This document shows positions 9,105 through 18,510 of a stretch of DNA of 64,000 nt, piece after piece. Position 1 is the first letter of the stretch. Every line of letters begins with the position of its first letter. This DNA is from SKVR01 sp046291875 (lineage in GTDB: Bacteria; Bacteroidota; Bacteroidia; Bacteroidales; UBA7960), in NCBI GenBank assembly GCA_046291875.1, contig JBKBSF010000001.1, forward strand, positions 186,001 to 250,000, read 5' to 3'. The translations under genes were made by a program, and so were the position numbers. A model generated the notes under the pieces. It searched no databases and was not told the DNA's origin. It was given only the letters and a program-made list of their open reading frames with translations.

Positions 9105-9147
9105 ACAAGGTTTTGTGGCCAGGGAAGCTACAAAACCTTGTTTTCTT
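9105..9147 (+). terminator. Intrinsic terminator after the STAS-like gene
   Basis: Arms ACAAGGTTTTGT (9105-9116) and ACAAAACCTTGT (9130-9141) form a perfect 12-bp stem followed by TTTCTTT. Confidence 0.8.
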
Positions 9148-9272
9148 TGGCGGGGCCTGGTCAAACCCACAACATGGCCCCGCAATTCCGGGGTAAACAA
9201 ACTTATTCGACTGGTGATTAGGGGATTAAAGGGGGAAATGCACCAACACATCACCTAAAAACCAACACAACG

Positions 9273-10520
9273 ATGCAACCCCAAAACCATCCCCATTCTT
9301 CACAATCCGAAAACCGGAATGATTGTTCGTCAGCAGCCCCTGGCTGTGCATGCATGGAAAACCACCCTGCAGACACTGCAGCGCAGGCCCCAACAGCGAC
9401 GGTAAACCCCGGATTGATGTTTCATTTTGCCCCTGCCGATACGCAGCGCGAACAGATTGCGCAAATCACAGGAAAATATCCTGTACGTATAAGCCCTTAT
9501 CTCGAGAAACTTCTACAAACATCAGAAGCCCTACGTCTGCAGTATCTTCCGCACCCCGACGAGCTTTCTACCTACGGTACTGCCACACCCTTTGAGGAAG
9601 GTAAAAAAGCTTCCGGCACCTACGGGCTTGAGCGACTTTATCGCGACAGAGTTCTGATCACACCTCACTTCGATTGCCCGGCCTACTGCAGATTTTGCTA
9701 TAAAAAGAGCAGGGTTATGCGAAATAAGCCCAACATGACCTATGCTGAGATCGATCAGGTAGCACTTGAGGTGGGCCAGATGACCCAGGTGCGCGGAGCA
9801 TTGATCACCGGAGGCGATCCCATGATGGATCCTGCAAAACTGTTTTATCTTCTCGATAAACTGGATCAACTGCCCAATATCAATGAGATACGCATTGGAA
9901 CAAGAGGATTGCTTACTATGCCCCATGTTTTTACAGACGAGATCTGTCAAAAGATTGCAAGTTACAACCGTCGGGATTTTCAAAACCCCTTGAACAGCCA
10001 GGATCTAGCCATAAATGTTCATTTTAATCATCCTGATGAGCTTACCCCAGAGGTACTTGAGGCATGCTACAGGCTCACCTCCAGAGGAGTAAAACTGCGC
10101 AACCAGACTGTTTTGCTAAAGGGGATCAACGACACTACCGAAACCATGGGGCATTTGTTTCAGTTGCTGCTTCGCAACGGCATCATCCCTTATTACATGA
10201 ACCATTGCATGCCCGTGGAAGGGAGCGATTATCTGCGCACCTCAGTGGCAAAAGGGCTGGCCATTTACAGACATTTGTGCACAGAGTCTTCCACTGCAAT
10301 CCCTCACTATGTGTATGCTCCTTCCGGAGGTAAGGTACATGTGGGCCCCGATACCCAATTTGATTACGAGTATCGTAACGGGCTCAGGCTTATCAGGGTA
10401 GAAATGCCATACAAGGCTGATGAATTCAGGCAAATTACCCGAAAAGACCTCCCTTCCGGCCACTGGGAAAACCATGAAGGATGTATTGGGGGCTATTATA
10501 TTGATGGATGGGATGACTGA
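9273..10520 (+). CDS. Lysine-2,3-aminomutase-family radical SAM protein with altered substrate site
   Basis: This 415-aa PLP-dependent radical SAM protein belongs to the KamA family. The cluster motif is CPAYCRFC (Cys135, Cys139, Cys142), followed by GGDP at 180-183. The glycine-rich PLP-lysine motif is present as PSGGK with Lys354. In clostridial lysine 2,3-aminomutase two Asp residues (293 and 330) hold the lysine side-chain amine. Aligned by motif, the first ('QCD') is Met313 here (HCMPV) and the second ('VVDAP') is Tyr348 (HYVYAP). Neither the lysine pair nor the Lys/Asn pair of glutamate 2,3-aminomutase is present, so the substrate is probably neither. The N-terminal 45 residues are Cys/Pro/Ala-rich and may be disordered. 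It is a single gene with its own terminator. Confidence 0.85.
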   Translation: MQPQNHPHSSQSENRNDCSSAAPGCACMENHPADTAAQAPTATVNPGLMFHFAPADTQREQIAQITGKYPVRISPYLEKLLQTSEALRLQYLPHPDELSTYGTATPFEEGKKASGTYGLERLYRDRVLITPHFDCPAYCRFCYKKSRVMRNKPNMTYAEIDQVALEVGQMTQVRGALITGGDPMMDPAKLFYLLDKLDQLPNINEIRIGTRGLLTMPHVFTDEICQKIASYNRRDFQNPLNSQDLAINVHFNHPDELTPEVLEACYRLTSRGVKLRNQTVLLKGINDTTETMGHLFQLLLRNGIIPYYMNHCMPVEGSDYLRTSVAKGLAIYRHLCTESSTAIPHYVYAPSGGKVHVGPDTQFDYEYRNGLRLIRVEMPYKADEFRQITRKDLPSGHWENHEGCIGGYYIDGWDD

Positions 10521-10538
10521 TGCCCTCAGGGTTTTGTT

Positions 10539-10584
10539 GCACAGTGCAAAGAATGCTTGTTTCTTTGTACTGTGCTTTTATTTT
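10539..10584 (+). terminator. Intrinsic terminator after the aminomutase-like gene
   Basis: Arms GCACAGTGCAAAGAA and TTCTTTGTACTGTGC form a long stem with one mismatch, followed by TTTTATTTT. Confidence 0.75.
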
Positions 10585-10732
10585 ACACCATGCATTTAGT
10601 GATTTATGAAACGAGCCATGACAAAAAATTTGACACACACGCGGATGATTATAATTCGCAGCCTCGCAAAACATGCAGTCAGGGTATTGTTGGCGAGTTC
10701 CATCTGACCATTAAAAATCAAATTATAAACAG

Positions 10733-11743
10733 ATGAAAAAACTTACCATCAACCTGGGTGTTCAGGGGGATAAATCGCCGGGCGAATACATTCGAATTGC
10801 AGTTGCAGCCGAGGAATATGGTTTCGATACTATCTATGTGTACGACGATCTGTTGTACTATCCTTCCTTCCCGATTTTGATTACCATGGCGCAGCATACG
10901 CGGCGCATTGGTCTGGGAGCCTGCCTGCTCAACGGGTTCTACCGCCATCCGGCCGTAGTGGTATCCAACTATGCCTACCTGCACCGTATCATCGGGCAGC
11001 GGGCTGCACTGGGGCTGGGCAGGGGTGCCTTTTTCGACCTTTTGGGTATGGATACTTCCGAAGAGCATACCCGCAAAGGATTTGCTGAAACCCTTGGGCT
11101 GGTTCATCATTTGTTGTATGGCAACAAAACACCCTACACCGGAGAATTCTTTAAAAGCACTGAAAAAGCGTTTCTGAAAGTTCCGGCCCCGGAGGTACCT
11201 CGTATTGTTACCGCCACCTGGAATACTCATATGGCCAGACTTGCCGGAACCTTTGGCACTCACCTGCAGATTGCCGAAGTGTGGCATCAGGATTACATGC
11301 AGAAACTTTATGATGCCTGGCAGGAAGGGATGCAGGAAAGCGGAATACAAGCCCCAGGGGATTTCTCTATAGGGGGAATGATCTGTATGGGTAAAAGCGA
11401 ACGCGAAGCACTGGACAAAGCACGAAAAACAGTAGCCATATACTTGCCCTATCTGCAATCCATCCTGAAGAACCATGCAATTGACCCGGACTCTGCACTG
11501 GTGCAACGCATATCACAGCTTTCCAAAGAAGGGAAAATGGATGAAGCCGCCCGGTTGATGCCCGACCATTTTGTAAAGGCATTGTCGCTGGCCGGCACAC
11601 CCGACCAACTGGCTGAGCGTATTAACCAGCTAAGGCAAAAGGTTTTCTTTACAGGGCTTTTGCTTTCCCCTCCCTATGGCACCTTCAATTCCATAGAGCA
11701 AAACATTGAGTTTATAAGAAATGAGTTGATCAGCAGGCTGTAA
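10733..11743 (+). CDS. LLM-class flavin-dependent oxidoreductase
   Basis: The 336-aa protein is a luciferase-like monooxygenase-family TIM barrel. Typical features are the N-terminal PGEYIRIAVAAEEYGFDTIYV, a barrel strand RRIGLGACLLNGFYRHPAVV, and the active-site loop GLGRGAFFDLLGMD. The arrangement is closer to the F420-dependent reductase branch than to FMN luciferases, but the cofactor cannot be settled by eye. The C-terminal part has SLAGTPDQLAERINQLRQ, the usual closing helix region. It is monocistronic between terminators. The substrate is unknown. Confidence 0.85.
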   Translation: MKKLTINLGVQGDKSPGEYIRIAVAAEEYGFDTIYVYDDLLYYPSFPILITMAQHTRRIGLGACLLNGFYRHPAVVVSNYAYLHRIIGQRAALGLGRGAFFDLLGMDTSEEHTRKGFAETLGLVHHLLYGNKTPYTGEFFKSTEKAFLKVPAPEVPRIVTATWNTHMARLAGTFGTHLQIAEVWHQDYMQKLYDAWQEGMQESGIQAPGDFSIGGMICMGKSEREALDKARKTVAIYLPYLQSILKNHAIDPDSALVQRISQLSKEGKMDEAARLMPDHFVKALSLAGTPDQLAERINQLRQKVFFTGLLLSPPYGTFNSIEQNIEFIRNELISRL

Positions 11744-11795
11744 AGCCAGAACGTGTTGGTCGTGAATGGCGAAACCGTCATTTGCGAAAGAATAA

Positions 11796-11840
11796 CCCCT
11801 GCACCCCAATCATTATTATTGGGGATTGCAGGGGTTTTTT
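11796..11840 (+). terminator. Intrinsic terminator after the LLM gene
   Basis: Arms CCCCTGCA-CCCCAAT and ATTGGGG-TTGCAGGGG form a long near-perfect stem followed by six T. Confidence 0.9.
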
Positions 11841-11867
11841 AGTACAATAATACACAACAAATAGGGA

Positions 11868-11898
11868 TTTTCTGATTGTTAAGTCCATCCTAATTTTG
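11868..11898 (+). promoter_or_regulatory. Candidate promoter of the SusC/SusD/PepSY operon
   Basis: The -7 box TAATTTTG (11891-11898) fits TAnnTTTG. A T-rich TTTT lies 19 nt upstream in the -33 position. The ATG is 86 nt downstream of the box. Confidence 0.45.
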
Positions 11899-11983
11899 CA
11901 AATGCAAATGGCTCCCCATATGCATGTGCGTTGCTTGCAATGTTGAGATTCTTTAGACACTAACCCATAACACAAACAATAGG

Positions 11984-14900
11984 ATGCGCAAAACATATTT
12001 ATTTTTAGTTTTTATTCTGTGGGCATGTATCCTGTCTGCCCAGCTTCATCACAGAGTTGTAACAGGCTATGTTATAGACCACAACAACGACGAACCTTTG
12101 CCTGGTGTAAGTATTCAGGTACTGGGCACTACCGACGGGGTTGTTACCGACCTGGAGGGTCGGTTTCACTTGCAAACCTTTGAGGGTCAAATGTTGCAAT
12201 TTTCTTTTTTGGGATACAAAACACAAGAGATTATTGTTTCCAAATTACAAGCTCCATTGTTGGTTCGGATGGAGAGTGAGGCTTTTCAGATGGCAGAGGT
12301 TGTGGTAGTAGCAGCCATGGGTCTTGCACGTCCATCGCGCGAAATAGGTGGCGGCGCACAGGTGGTTAGCAATCGCGATCTGAACCAGGGCAAAGGAGTG
12401 GATCCATTAACAGGGCTCACCGCCAGGGTAAGCGGGTTGAGGATAAACATGTATGACAGCAAGGTAGATCCTAATGTAAAAGTAGTAATGAGGGGAACCC
12501 GTTCTCTGAGTGGCAACAATGAACCCCTTTTTGTGGTAGATGGTGTTCCGGTACCCGAAATTAGCAGGCTTAATCCTAATGATATTGAGGATATTACCGT
12601 ACTTAAAGGTGCCAATGCTGCTGCACTTTATGGTTCAGAAGGGGTAAACGGAGCACTAATGATAAGGACACGGCGCGGAGAACGAGGCCGGGGAAGAATT
12701 CATTTTTCGCATACAACAGGGTTTTCGCAAGTGTACCAGCTGCCTGAAGCCCAGAATAAGTTTGGACAGGGTAGTGGCGGGGTGTATAGTCCAACCGAAT
12801 TTCAATCCTGGGGCCCTGCCTTCGATGGTACTATGAAGCCTTTGGGAGGCCTGTTGCCTGATGGTTCTCAGTTGGAAGTGCTTTATGCAGCACCCCAGAA
12901 TGATGTCCGTAGAGAGCTCTTTCAAATTGCATCAAGGGTGCAAAACAACCTGTCTTTTTCGGGAGGAGATCAAAACTCACTCTATTATCTTTCGTTGCAG
13001 CACATACAGGCACAAGGTATAATACCGGGCGATGAAAGCCAGCGCACAGGAGCAAGGTTCAATGGTAGCCGCAAGTTTGGAAAGCTTACCAGTGCTTATA
13101 CGTTGCAATATGCTTTTACACAGAACAACACCACTCCTGATGGACCCTGGGTTAGCCTTTATCAAATGCCTGCCAATTTCCCTCTTGAACAGATGAAAAA
13201 CTGGCAGGATATAAATGCCCCGGGCAATCCTCATAACTTCTTTACTGATCGCAATTCCAATCCCTATTTCCAGATCGACAACCAGCGCAATAAACTAGAT
13301 CACCAGATGCTTAACAGCAGTGTTCAGTTCGATTATCCATTAAGTTCGTTTGTGGATGTCACTTATCGGGCCGGGCTGTATAATTCATTGCAGGAAACCC
13401 GCAACACCGTGGGGAAGTTCCAGGCCACCGGACGCAGAAATGTAAATGGTAGTGTGAGTGATGGTTTTGCAAATTTCAGGAGGGTAAACAGCGATGTGCT
13501 GCTTACACTCAAATACCAGCAAGGTAACATAAACACCCGATTGGTGCTGGGCAACAACCTGCGTGCCGATGATACCAAACAAACCGCTATAGGAAGCTCC
13601 AATCTCTTGCTTCCCGAATTGTATAACCCCGGCTCACGTGTTGGCGAACTCAATGGTAGCGCTGCCATTACCCAATACCGGCAGGTTGCAGTTTACGGAG
13701 AAGGGCTGGTAGCGTACAACAATCTATTGTTTCTGACCCTTACCGGCCGCAATGAGTGGGTTTCGGTTCTGAGCAAGCAAAACAGATCCTATTTCTATCC
13801 AGGAGTAAGTACCTCTTTTGTTTTCAGCGAGGCTTTTGATGGTCTGGATGACCTTGTTTCCTTCGGGAAAGTATTCGCATCCTACAATAAAACCGGTAAT
13901 GTGAACCTACGCCCCTATGCACTGAATAACTTCTACACTCAATCGTTGGGCTTTCCTTATGGCAACCTGGTGGGTTTCCTGCCTTCATCCACCTATCCCA
14001 ATCCCGATATTGAACCCGAATTTGTAACCTCCTTCGAAATGGGAACACAGCTGAGCTTTTGGGATCATCGTCTGCATCTGGAGGCAAGCTATGTTTACTC
14101 AGACTCACGTGGCCAGATCTTCAACGCTACAACCTCTTCTGCAACAGGCTATAACCGCGCTGTTGTAAATGCCGGAAGGCTTACCAATAATATAGTGGAG
14201 TTGAACCTCGCAGGCGATGTAATAAGAAAAACAAATCTGCGATGGAATATGGCTTTCAACCTGTCGCATATTCGAAATGAGGTAAAGGAGTTGTTTGAGG
14301 GGTTGGAAACATTCTCAATTTTTCGTCAGTCATATGCAACAGTGGGCAAACCTTATCCGAGCCTTCATGTGGCCGACTATGCCCGCGACTCTCAGGGGCG
14401 GGTAATTGTGGATGCAACCACAGGACATCCTCTGCCTGCCAGCGAGCTAACTTACCTGGGAACCATGGTGCCACCATGGCAAATGGGATTGGGTTCACAG
14501 ATAACCTGGAAAAACCTGACCCTTGCAATGCACTTTGATTGCCGCTTGGGGGGCTGGATGTATTCAGAGGTGGCCAATCGAATGATACAGAATGGTACTC
14601 ACCCCATGACGGTAGAGTATGGCCGTCAGCCCTTCGTATTCCCCAATTCAGTAATAGAAGTTTCTCCGGGTGTTTTTGAGCCCAATACCTCTGTACTAAC
14701 CCAGGGTGGGGGCGATGCTGCTTTCTGGAATAACCATGTGGCGCAATACCATATCAATTTTGCTGCTCCCGGCGATTTTCTCAAACTGCGCGAATTGGCA
14801 ATTACTTTCAATATTCCTCGTAATTGGCTTAGCAACACTTCTTTTATAAGAAATGCATCGGTTGGGGTTCTGGCAAACAATGTATTCCTTATTACCCATA

Positions 14901-15016
14901 AAGACAATGACCTGGGTGATCCGGAGTACCTATATAATAACACCGATGGTTATTACAGCTGGAGGCAGGTACCGCCTTACCGGACCCTCTCTTTCAATGT
15001 TAACGTATCCTTTTAA
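11984..15016 (+). CDS. SusC/RagA-family TonB-linked outer membrane transporter
   Basis: This 1010-aa outer-membrane importer has a signal peptide (MRKTYLFLVFILWACILSAQ) and a carboxypeptidase-regulatory-like domain (about 25-105, TGYVIDHNNDEPLPGVSIQV). The plug domain (about 115-230) carries the SusC signature ITVLKGANAAALYGSEGVNG, and a long beta-barrel ends in NVSF. The SusD partner follows after 50 nt, then a PepSY membrane protein. That three-gene order parallels the Bacteroides XusABC xenosiderophore system, where the third gene is a PepSY inner-membrane protein. An iron-siderophore or haem substrate is therefore more likely than a glycan; no glycoside hydrolase is nearby. Confidence 0.92.
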   Translation: MRKTYLFLVFILWACILSAQLHHRVVTGYVIDHNNDEPLPGVSIQVLGTTDGVVTDLEGRFHLQTFEGQMLQFSFLGYKTQEIIVSKLQAPLLVRMESEAFQMAEVVVVAAMGLARPSREIGGGAQVVSNRDLNQGKGVDPLTGLTARVSGLRINMYDSKVDPNVKVVMRGTRSLSGNNEPLFVVDGVPVPEISRLNPNDIEDITVLKGANAAALYGSEGVNGALMIRTRRGERGRGRIHFSHTTGFSQVYQLPEAQNKFGQGSGGVYSPTEFQSWGPAFDGTMKPLGGLLPDGSQLEVLYAAPQNDVRRELFQIASRVQNNLSFSGGDQNSLYYLSLQHIQAQGIIPGDESQRTGARFNGSRKFGKLTSAYTLQYAFTQNNTTPDGPWVSLYQMPANFPLEQMKNWQDINAPGNPHNFFTDRNSNPYFQIDNQRNKLDHQMLNSSVQFDYPLSSFVDVTYRAGLYNSLQETRNTVGKFQATGRRNVNGSVSDGFANFRRVNSDVLLTLKYQQGNINTRLVLGNNLRADDTKQTAIGSSNLLLPELYNPGSRVGELNGSAAITQYRQVAVYGEGLVAYNNLLFLTLTGRNEWVSVLSKQNRSYFYPGVSTSFVFSEAFDGLDDLVSFGKVFASYNKTGNVNLRPYALNNFYTQSLGFPYGNLVGFLPSSTYPNPDIEPEFVTSFEMGTQLSFWDHRLHLEASYVYSDSRGQIFNATTSSATGYNRAVVNAGRLTNNIVELNLAGDVIRKTNLRWNMAFNLSHIRNEVKELFEGLETFSIFRQSYATVGKPYPSLHVADYARDSQGRVIVDATTGHPLPASELTYLGTMVPPWQMGLGSQITWKNLTLAMHFDCRLGGWMYSEVANRMIQNGTHPMTVEYGRQPFVFPNSVIEVSPGVFEPNTSVLTQGGGDAAFWNNHVAQYHINFAAPGDFLKLRELAITFNIPRNWLSNTSFIRNASVGVLANNVFLITHKDNDLGDPEYLYNNTDGYYSWRQVPPYRTLSFNVNVSF

Positions 15017-15066
15017 TGGGCCGAAATACTTCTCCTACAACTTTGAACTACATAAAGAAATTGATT

Positions 15067-16569
15067 ATGGAACGACTGAAAAAATACACATTGCTTATAC
15101 TTTTGCCCTTGTTTGCTGCCTGCAATGATTTTCTGGATGTAAACAACAACCCCAATGCACCGGTATCGGAAAATCTTGCCCTGTCTGCCAAGCTGCCCGC
15201 AGCACAGGTATATACTGCACAAATGGAGTCCGTAATGCTTAACCAGCTGGGTGCTTTTTGGGGAGGATACTGGGGTGCTGTTAGCGAAGCCATTACACGC
15301 TTTCGCAAAGAAAGCACCTACAACGGCCTTTCGATAATGGCCAACAGAGATGGTATACATATCTGGGAAAATGGCTATGCCGCTTTGATGTACTACCAGC
15401 TCATACGCGAGCAAGCCCTGCAGGAATCGGAGGGCTTTTACCTGGGAATAGCGCAGATTATGCAGGGGTGGCATTTTTTAAGGTTGGTTGATGTATATGG
15501 CGACATCCCCTTCGATGAAGCCCTGCAAGGAACTCGTTTTCCAGAGCCTGCCTACGAAGATGGAGAGATTGTATACCAAAAGAGTGTTGAACTGATCACT
15601 CTGGGGATGCGGGAAATTGCCAATGCTTCTACTACGCCCGGTGCCAGCGATGTGATGTTTGGCGGCCAGAAAGAAAAGTGGCTTAGGTTTGGCAATACAA
15701 TAAAGCTTCGCGCATTGATTCGGCAAAGCGAAAAGGGCGATCCTGAATGGATTCAGAATCAGATAGATCTGATTCTGGAGGAGGGTAGTGGCTTTTTACA
15801 AACTCATCAGCACGCAACTGTGCAACCTGGCTATCTGAATGTGGCGGGAAAAACCAATCCTTTTTGGGTTTCATATTACAAAAATATTGAAGGAGTTTGG
15901 GTTTCCAACTACCTGGATATTAGTCCCACACAATTTGTTGTCGAGGCATATGCCCAAAGGCAGGATCCGCGCCTGGTGCAACTATATCTTCCCGCTCAGG
16001 GACATGGTTCTCAACGGGGAGTTTTGTTTGGCAATCCAGATGCATCAGTAGAGTATAACCGTGCCAACACCTCCACTCTGCTTGGACCCGGTGAAAACGG
16101 TGGGCTGCCTGCCGGATTGCTCAAATCGCCGGGCCAACCTGTCGTGCTTATGGGAGGTTTCGAAAGCATGTTTTTACAGGCAGAAGCGGCGCTTAGGGGT
16201 TGGTTGCCCTTAAATGCCCAAGACCTCTATTATGAGGGTATTGCCTCTTCGTTTCAATACCTTGGAGTGAATGACCCCCAACTGCTTCAGCAATACCTTG
16301 AAAACGACCTGGTGGTATTTGATCAATCCCTGGAGCAATTGATCAAGCAAAAATGGTTGGCCCTCAATAGCATCAACAGCATTGAAGCATGGAACGATTT
16401 TAGGCGTTTGGGATTGCCTCAGATACCCAATTCTTTGTCAGCACCCACATCTCTTGCACGGCCACAACGCCTGATGTATCCTGAGAGCGAGGTGCAAAGC
16501 AACGGGCGCCAGGTTGCTCTGCGCAACATTACTGATATTACCACTGCAAAAGTGTGGTGGATGCCTTGA
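15067..16569 (+). CDS. SusD/RagB-family surface lipoprotein
   Basis: This 500-aa substrate-capture lipoprotein is the partner of the SusC protein. The ATG at 15067 gives a clean lipoprotein signal (MERLKKYTLLILLPLFAAC, lipobox Cys19); an in-frame ATG at 15016 overlaps the susC stop region and would bury it. After the Cys comes NDFLDVNNNPNAP, the usual start of the SusD-like_2 branch. The helical TPR-like body includes YLGIAQIMQGWHFLRLVDVY and ends with the C-terminal SusD pattern KQKWLALN then EAWNDFRRLGLP. Its context with SusC and PepSY suggests an iron-chelate ligand. Confidence 0.9.
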   Translation: MERLKKYTLLILLPLFAACNDFLDVNNNPNAPVSENLALSAKLPAAQVYTAQMESVMLNQLGAFWGGYWGAVSEAITRFRKESTYNGLSIMANRDGIHIWENGYAALMYYQLIREQALQESEGFYLGIAQIMQGWHFLRLVDVYGDIPFDEALQGTRFPEPAYEDGEIVYQKSVELITLGMREIANASTTPGASDVMFGGQKEKWLRFGNTIKLRALIRQSEKGDPEWIQNQIDLILEEGSGFLQTHQHATVQPGYLNVAGKTNPFWVSYYKNIEGVWVSNYLDISPTQFVVEAYAQRQDPRLVQLYLPAQGHGSQRGVLFGNPDASVEYNRANTSTLLGPGENGGLPAGLLKSPGQPVVLMGGFESMFLQAEAALRGWLPLNAQDLYYEGIASSFQYLGVNDPQLLQQYLENDLVVFDQSLEQLIKQKWLALNSINSIEAWNDFRRLGLPQIPNSLSAPTSLARPQRLMYPESEVQSNGRQVALRNITDITTAKVWWMP

Positions 16570-16619
16570 CAAAGGCAGTCAAACCTATCTCTAAACTAAT
16601 ACTATCAGGTATATTTTTT

Positions 16620-17783
16620 ATGTGGAAAAAAGTTCGAAACGTTTTCAGGATTATACACCTCTGGTTGGGTGTAGCAAGCTCATTGGTGCTTACCATAGTA
16701 TGTCTTACCGGAACACTATATGTTTTTCAGGAGGAGGTAGTACGTTGGCTCAATTATGACAGATTTTATAGTCAAGCTGATGTACAGAGTACCAGAATAC
16801 CTCTTGAAGAACTACAGCAAGCTGTAGAACAAAACGCAGGAGGCACACCGCGTTTTGTAAGCATTCCTGCACAAGCCGGTCGAAAAATCATTTTTAACGT
16901 AATGCGTGAAGGTGATGGACGAAGGGGCTCCCAGTTTATGGCAGACCCCTGGACCGGCGAAGTGGAAGAAATGGGCCGGTTGCGCGGGCAGGAATTCTTT
17001 TCAACTGTGCTTCGGTTGCACAGGTGGCTGCTGCTCGACACCAGCGTTGGTAGGCCTATTGTTGGTTGGAGCACCATCATCATGACAATACTTATCTTAT
17101 CAGGGATTGTGGTTTGGGTGCCCCGGCAGGTTGAGAACTGGAAAAACGGCTTGAAGATAAAATGGAATGCTCGCGCCAAACGGCTCAACTTTGATCTGCA
17201 CCGTGCGCTTGGTATCTATGCTGCCATTTTTATTCTGATTATGTCACTTACCGGACCTTTCTGGTCTTTCAGCTGGTATAGATCTGGCTATTTTAAAGTG
17301 TTGGGTGTAGAAGCACCGGTGCGCGGAGGGCAACAGGGGCATCAACAACAACGCCAGGGCGGGCAGCGCGAAGAAAGAAACCGGGGCGGCGACCCGACAA
17401 CACTGCAGCTGGCAGACTTTTCGCTGGAGCACTATATGCTGATGGTAGATTCTGTATTGGCCTACAAGGGCGATGTGCGCATTGGAATTCCTGCGCCCAA
17501 CGACCCAATCATGCATATTGCCAAAAATAAAACCGGCTTTTTTGCACCGGCGGGCAGCGATCGTGTCAGTATAAACAGAGTTTCCGGCAACGTTGAAAAT
17601 ATTGAGAGATTTTCTGACCGCAAACTTAATGAGCAAATTGCCTTCTCTGTGAAAGCACTCCACACCGGTGAAATATTGGGCATGTTTAGCAAGATTCTTT
17701 ATTTCATTGCCGCACTTATTGCCACCAGCCTGCCCGTTACCGGTGTTATCATATGGGCCGGAAAGCTGAGAACTAAGAATTAA
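16620..17783 (+). CDS. PepSY-domain inner membrane protein (putative iron/siderophore reductase)
   Basis: The 387-aa protein has four predicted membrane segments: about 10-33 (IIHLWLGVASSLVLTIVCL), 145-170, 195-218 and 355-378. The periplasmic PepSY regions lie between them. Conserved membrane-proximal histidines appear in IHLWLG, LRLHRWLLLD, NFDLHRALG and KALHTGEILG, the pattern of PepSY-TM proteins thought to reduce ferric siderophores or bind haem. A Gln/Gly/Arg-rich low-complexity loop (about residues 240-260) is unusual. I chose the ATG at 16620 because it starts the WKKVRNVFRIIHLW leader; the upstream ATG at 16554 overlaps the susD end. It is the third gene of the SusC/SusD operon. Confidence 0.85.
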   Translation: MWKKVRNVFRIIHLWLGVASSLVLTIVCLTGTLYVFQEEVVRWLNYDRFYSQADVQSTRIPLEELQQAVEQNAGGTPRFVSIPAQAGRKIIFNVMREGDGRRGSQFMADPWTGEVEEMGRLRGQEFFSTVLRLHRWLLLDTSVGRPIVGWSTIIMTILILSGIVVWVPRQVENWKNGLKIKWNARAKRLNFDLHRALGIYAAIFILIMSLTGPFWSFSWYRSGYFKVLGVEAPVRGGQQGHQQQRQGGQREERNRGGDPTTLQLADFSLEHYMLMVDSVLAYKGDVRIGIPAPNDPIMHIAKNKTGFFAPAGSDRVSINRVSGNVENIERFSDRKLNEQIAFSVKALHTGEILGMFSKILYFIAALIATSLPVTGVIIWAGKLRTKN

Positions 17784-17940
17784 GCCTTTACTGGTCTTTG
17801 CCAGTTGCCCCGTTTTTTGCACTGTCGGGCTTAGATGTTTTGTTTCTGACATCCTTTAAACCCACAGTACAAAAGGTGGGGGGATTTAGGTCGGTTATAT
17901 ATTTGCCCATTCACGACTCAGGTGGATCGGCTTTTTAGCT
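17784..17940 (+). other. Spacer after the PepSY gene
   Basis: A weak hairpin (ACTGG/CCAGT around 17789-17804) followed by a T6 run could end the operon. A TATATTTG -7-like box lies at 17898-17905. No gene is seen. Confidence 0.3.
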
Positions 17941-18510
17941 GTTTACCCCACTCGCCTGTCTACTCCAGGTCGTCTGATGTGGAACAAGAATAACCCTAAA
18001 AGCACTTTCTTACCCCCAACTACCCAGGCAACCCTTGTATAGAATCATTCTAAATTTCACAAATTTTAACTCCACCCCCCCCATGTAATTTTTTATGTTA
18101 TATTTGACCATGGCAAACATATAAGCCGATAAGGCTATGATGGGTGCCTGAATGCTTTGCTGGCGAAGCCGGGGTGTTTTATTCTGAAAAAACAACAGCA
18201 AGAGGACTGAGTTAGGCGAAGCAAAATCAAAGGTAAAAAACCTGGAAGAAAAAAGGGGGCGGGAAACCGCGATCTCGAAAAAAAACATTTCCCACCCCGG
18301 CCTCTTCCTCAAAAAGGAAAGGAGGTGCAACGGCAAAGATAAGCAAATTTGAATACGTGCAGTTGGTGCAACTGCGCCCTTGACAGGATATACAGGGCAC
18401 TTACAAAAGAAGTGTATGTTTTTAAAAACTGTAGTATGAAAAAGAAAATTCTATCTCAATTGATGATTTTAAGTTTTGCCTTTGCCGGATTGTTTTTGGT
18501 GGGGAATAAT
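17941..18510 (+). repeat. Dispersed repeat, copy A (leader of peptide 1)
   Basis: This 570-bp block is nearly identical to copy B (20449-21015) and shares its middle with copies C, D and E. In order it has a decayed REP palindrome (17950-17982), a tract of eight C before ATG-like sequence (about 18074-18083), a -7-like box TATATTTG (18099-18106), and a hairpin (18244-18308, GGGGGCGGGAAA with TTTCCCACCCC). Then come the SD-like AAGGAGGTG (18319-18327), two small stem-loops (18359-18375 and 18376-18398), the palindrome GTTTTTAAAAAC (18418-18429) and the first 25 codons of peptide 1. No recombinase gene lies inside. It may be a mobile non-autonomous element or a duplicated regulatory leader. Confidence 0.85.

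Noticed and set aside
10629..10658. Sigma70-like TTGACA/TATAAT upstream of the LLM gene
   Set aside because: Spacing is about 14 nt, too short for sigma70, and the -7 region is a poor match to TAnnTTTG.
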